Source of the DNA: Pontiellaceae bacterium
Lineage (GTDB): Bacteria; Verrucomicrobiota; Kiritimatiellia; Kiritimatiellales; Tichowtungiaceae
Length of the DNA stretch: 7,058 nt
Assembly: GCA_025457785.1 (NCBI GenBank)
Contig: JALOTS010000113.1
Location: 1-7,058, forward strand
Direction of reading: 5' to 3'
Below are positions 4,889 through 7,058 of the stretch, one piece after another. The position numbers and the translations under genes were made by a program. Position 1 is the stretch's first letter; each line of letters begins with the position of its first letter. The notes under the pieces were generated by a model. That model saw nothing but the letters and a program-made list of their open reading frames with translations. It searched no databases and was not told the origin of the DNA.

Positions 4889-7058
4889 ATGAAATGTCCA
4901 TGGGAAAAAAAAATAACGGTCAGCATGATTGAAGAGCGCACGTTGTTTCACCTGCGCTACAGCCGCGGCAAGGATATGCGCAGCGCCACCGATTTTGATA
5001 AATTCTGGAGCTTTGCTCATGTGGTTCGCGATCTGGCCGTTGACGGCTTCACCACAACCCAGCGCTCCTATCTTGAAAAAGATGTAAAGCGGCTCTATTA
5101 CCTGTCGCTGGAGTTTCTGATCGGCAGACTGCTCGAACAGAATATGCTGTCGTTCGGCATGATGGAGGCCGCGCGCGAAGCCCTGAAGCGGCTGAACATT
5201 GATTTACAGAAAATCCTCGATCTCGACATTGAAGCCGGACTGGGAAACGGCGGTCTCGGACGGCTGGCGGCCTGTTTTCTGGATTCGATGGCCTCACTGG
5301 AACTGCCCGCCTACGGCTACGGATTGCGCTATGAGCACGGCATTTTCCGGCAGGAATTTGAAGACGGCTGGCAGAAGGAACGTCCCGACAACTGGCTTGA
5401 ACTTGGCTACCCCTGGGAAATGATCCGTCCGGAATACACCCTGCCCGTGTTCGTTTACGGACGGGTCGAAACCATTTCAAGCACCCACCGCGGACGCCAT
5501 CCGGTCTGGACAGACTGGCAGAAGTTTAAAGCCGTTCCGTACGATATTCCGATCATCGGATATAACAACAACACGGTGAATATATTCCGGCTCTGGAGCG
5601 CCCGCGCCGATGAAGGATTCCGGCTCGACGTATTCAATCAGGGCGACTACATCCGCGCCGTGGAGGAAAAAAACTGGGCCGAAAATGTCACGAAAGTGCT
5701 TTACCCGGCGGACAGTACCCACGCGGGCAAAGAACTGCGGCTGATTCAGGAGTACTTCCTTTGCACCTGTGCGGTTCAGGACATCATCCGCCGTTACCTG
5801 AAAAACCACAGCAATTTCAATTCGTTCGCCGAAAAAACCGCAATTCAGATGAATGACACCCACCCGGCGCTGGTGATTGCGGAACTGCTGCGCATTCTTT
5901 GCGACGAACAGCATCTGCCGTGGGAAAAAGCATGGGAAATCACAACCAAAACCTGTTCTTACACCAACCACACACTGCTGCCCGAAGCGCTTGAAAAATG
6001 GCCGGTTGATTTGCTGACACGGGTTCTGCCGCGTCACATGCAGATTATCTATGAAATCAACCATCGCTTTTTGCAGCGGGTGGAAATGAACCGCCCCGGC
6101 GACATACGAATCGTTCAAAATGTTTCACTGATCGACGAAAACGGAGGACGTCAGGTTCGAATGGCCAATCTGGCCGTCGTCGGAAGTCACAAAGTGAACG
6201 GTGTCGCAGAACTGCACTCCAGACTGCTGCGCGAACGGGTTATGCCGGAATTCAACACATTCTATCCCGATAAATTCATCAACATCACCAACGGAATCAC
6301 CCATCGGCGCTGGCTGCTCAAATGCAACCCGGAACTCGCCGCGCTGATCAGCGAAGCCATCGGCGAAGGCTGGATTAAAAATCTGGAAGAACTCAAAAAA
6401 CTCGAACCGTTTGCCGCCGATGAAACCTTCCAGAATGAATTCATGGCCATTAAATGGCGGAACAAAGTTGCGCTGGCGCGGCATATCGAAGAAACGCTGC
6501 ATGTGCCGATCCATCCCTATTCGCTTTTTGACGTGCAGGTCAAACGCCTCCATATGTACAAGCGGCAGATGCTCAGCGCAATGCACCTGATCGCGCTTTA
6601 TCAGCGCATTCAGGCAAACCCGCAGATTGATATCGTTCCGCGGACGTTTGTTTTCGCCGCAAAGGCCGCTCCGGCCTATCACATCGCCAAGCGCGTCATT
6701 AAACTCATCAATTCAATCGGCGCAGTCATCAACCACGACCCCGTTGTCGCAGGCCGGCTGAAAACCATCTTCCTTCCCGACTACAACGTTTCTCTGGCTG
6801 AAAAAATCATTCCGGCCGCCGACCTGTCTGAACAGATTTCAACGGCTGGAAAAGAAGCCTCCGGCACCGGAAACATGAAACTGGCGCTCAACGGCGCGCT
6901 GACCGTCGGCACATGGGACGGCGCCACCATTGAAATCGCCCGGCATGTCGGCGAAGACAACATTTTCATCTTCGGCCATCGCGAAGAGGAACTGGAAAAA
7001 ATGCGCAGCGAAGGCTACGACCCGAAGAGTCTTTATGAAAACGACCCTGAATTGAGAA
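4889..7058 (+). CDS. glgP: Glycogen/maltodextrin phosphorylase (GT35), 3' end outside window
   Basis: This PLP enzyme splits alpha-1,4 glucan with phosphate to give glucose-1-phosphate. The frame is open from the ATG to the window edge: 723 codons plus one base, of a family that is usually about 800-850 residues. Landmarks are YYLSLEFLIGR (70-80), EAGLGNGGLGRLAACFLDS (115-133), MNDTHP (321-326) and TNHTLLPEALEKW (about 364-376). Further on are NGITHRRWL and VKRLHMYKRQ (551-560), where many homologues have HEYKRQ. GKEASGTGNMKLALNGALT carries the PLP-binding lysine K664, so the catalytic core is complete. The start is supported by AGGA (4876-4879), nine bases before the ATG; an in-frame ATG at codon 13 has no better site. 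Nine A residues cover codons 6-9. It has its own upstream promoter and is divergent from kamA. GlgP and MalP types cannot be separated here. The only thing missing is the C-terminal end. Confidence 0.96.
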   Translation, partial: MKCPWEKKITVSMIEERTLFHLRYSRGKDMRSATDFDKFWSFAHVVRDLAVDGFTTTQRSYLEKDVKRLYYLSLEFLIGRLLEQNMLSFGMMEAAREALKRLNIDLQKILDLDIEAGLGNGGLGRLAACFLDSMASLELPAYGYGLRYEHGIFRQEFEDGWQKERPDNWLELGYPWEMIRPEYTLPVFVYGRVETISSTHRGRHPVWTDWQKFKAVPYDIPIIGYNNNTVNIFRLWSARADEGFRLDVFNQGDYIRAVEEKNWAENVTKVLYPADSTHAGKELRLIQEYFLCTCAVQDIIRRYLKNHSNFNSFAEKTAIQMNDTHPALVIAELLRILCDEQHLPWEKAWEITTKTCSYTNHTLLPEALEKWPVDLLTRVLPRHMQIIYEINHRFLQRVEMNRPGDIRIVQNVSLIDENGGRQVRMANLAVVGSHKVNGVAELHSRLLRERVMPEFNTFYPDKFINITNGITHRRWLLKCNPELAALISEAIGEGWIKNLEELKKLEPFAADETFQNEFMAIKWRNKVALARHIEETLHVPIHPYSLFDVQVKRLHMYKRQMLSAMHLIALYQRIQANPQIDIVPRTFVFAAKAAPAYHIAKRVIKLINSIGAVINHDPVVAGRLKTIFLPDYNVSLAEKIIPAADLSEQISTAGKEASGTGNMKLALNGALTVGTWDGATIEIARHVGEDNIFIFGHREEELEKMRSEGYDPKSLYENDPELR

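Noticed and set aside
5477..6682. Long minus-strand ORFs of 213 and 185 codons
   Set aside because: They are antisense to the glycogen phosphorylase coding frame, which is continuous and well conserved. Long antisense frames are common in GC-rich genes.

Overview
The window comes from a bacterium of moderately high GC content (by eye in the 50s). It carries housekeeping and accessory-metabolism genes, with no phage, transposon, CRISPR or toxin-type content. Protein styles (AccD with an N-terminal zinc ribbon, GT35 phosphorylase, a compact KamA) and the intergenic TGGAA/TTCCA dyad repeat suggest a Gram-negative-type anaerobe, possibly of the PVC superphylum. That placement is an impression and the sequence alone does not prove it.

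Layout. Bases 1-186 are a gene-poor edge. On the minus strand, read right to left, is a cluster comF (2479-3174), accD (1520-2365), folC (187-1464): a ComF-type phosphoribosyltransferase, the carboxyltransferase beta subunit of acetyl-CoA carboxylase, and folylpolyglutamate/dihydrofolate synthase. accD-folC adjacency is a familiar bacterial arrangement. comF and accD are separated by 113 bp holding an imperfect inverted repeat, followed by a strong accD ribosome binding site. Divergent from comF on the plus strand is a complete one-piece ssrA gene (tmRNA, 3298-3654) with an encoded CCA, recognisable pseudoknots and a tag frame reading ADESYALAA. After it lie a short T tract, a 6-bp hairpin and a possible 33-codon ORF. 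That ORF converges on, and overlaps the stop codon of, a minus-strand radical-SAM gene of the lysine 2,3-aminomutase (KamA) family (3821-4798). A 90-bp divergent promoter region separates kamA from a plus-strand glycogen/maltodextrin phosphorylase (glgP, 4889 to the window end). That gene is cut off after 723 codons, past its PLP lysine.

How the genes relate. accD and folC serve fatty-acid and one-carbon metabolism. ssrA rescues stalled ribosomes. GlgP releases glucose-1-phosphate from storage glucan. The KamA-like enzyme probably makes beta-lysine from lysine; its physiological use (osmolyte, EF-P modification or other) cannot be read from this window. No obviously new multi-gene system is visible. 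The most notable details are the interlocking -10 elements between kamA and glgP, the compact KamA that keeps its lysine-binding residues but lacks the family zinc site, the dyad repeat, and two small unassigned ORFs with translation-like signals flanking ssrA.
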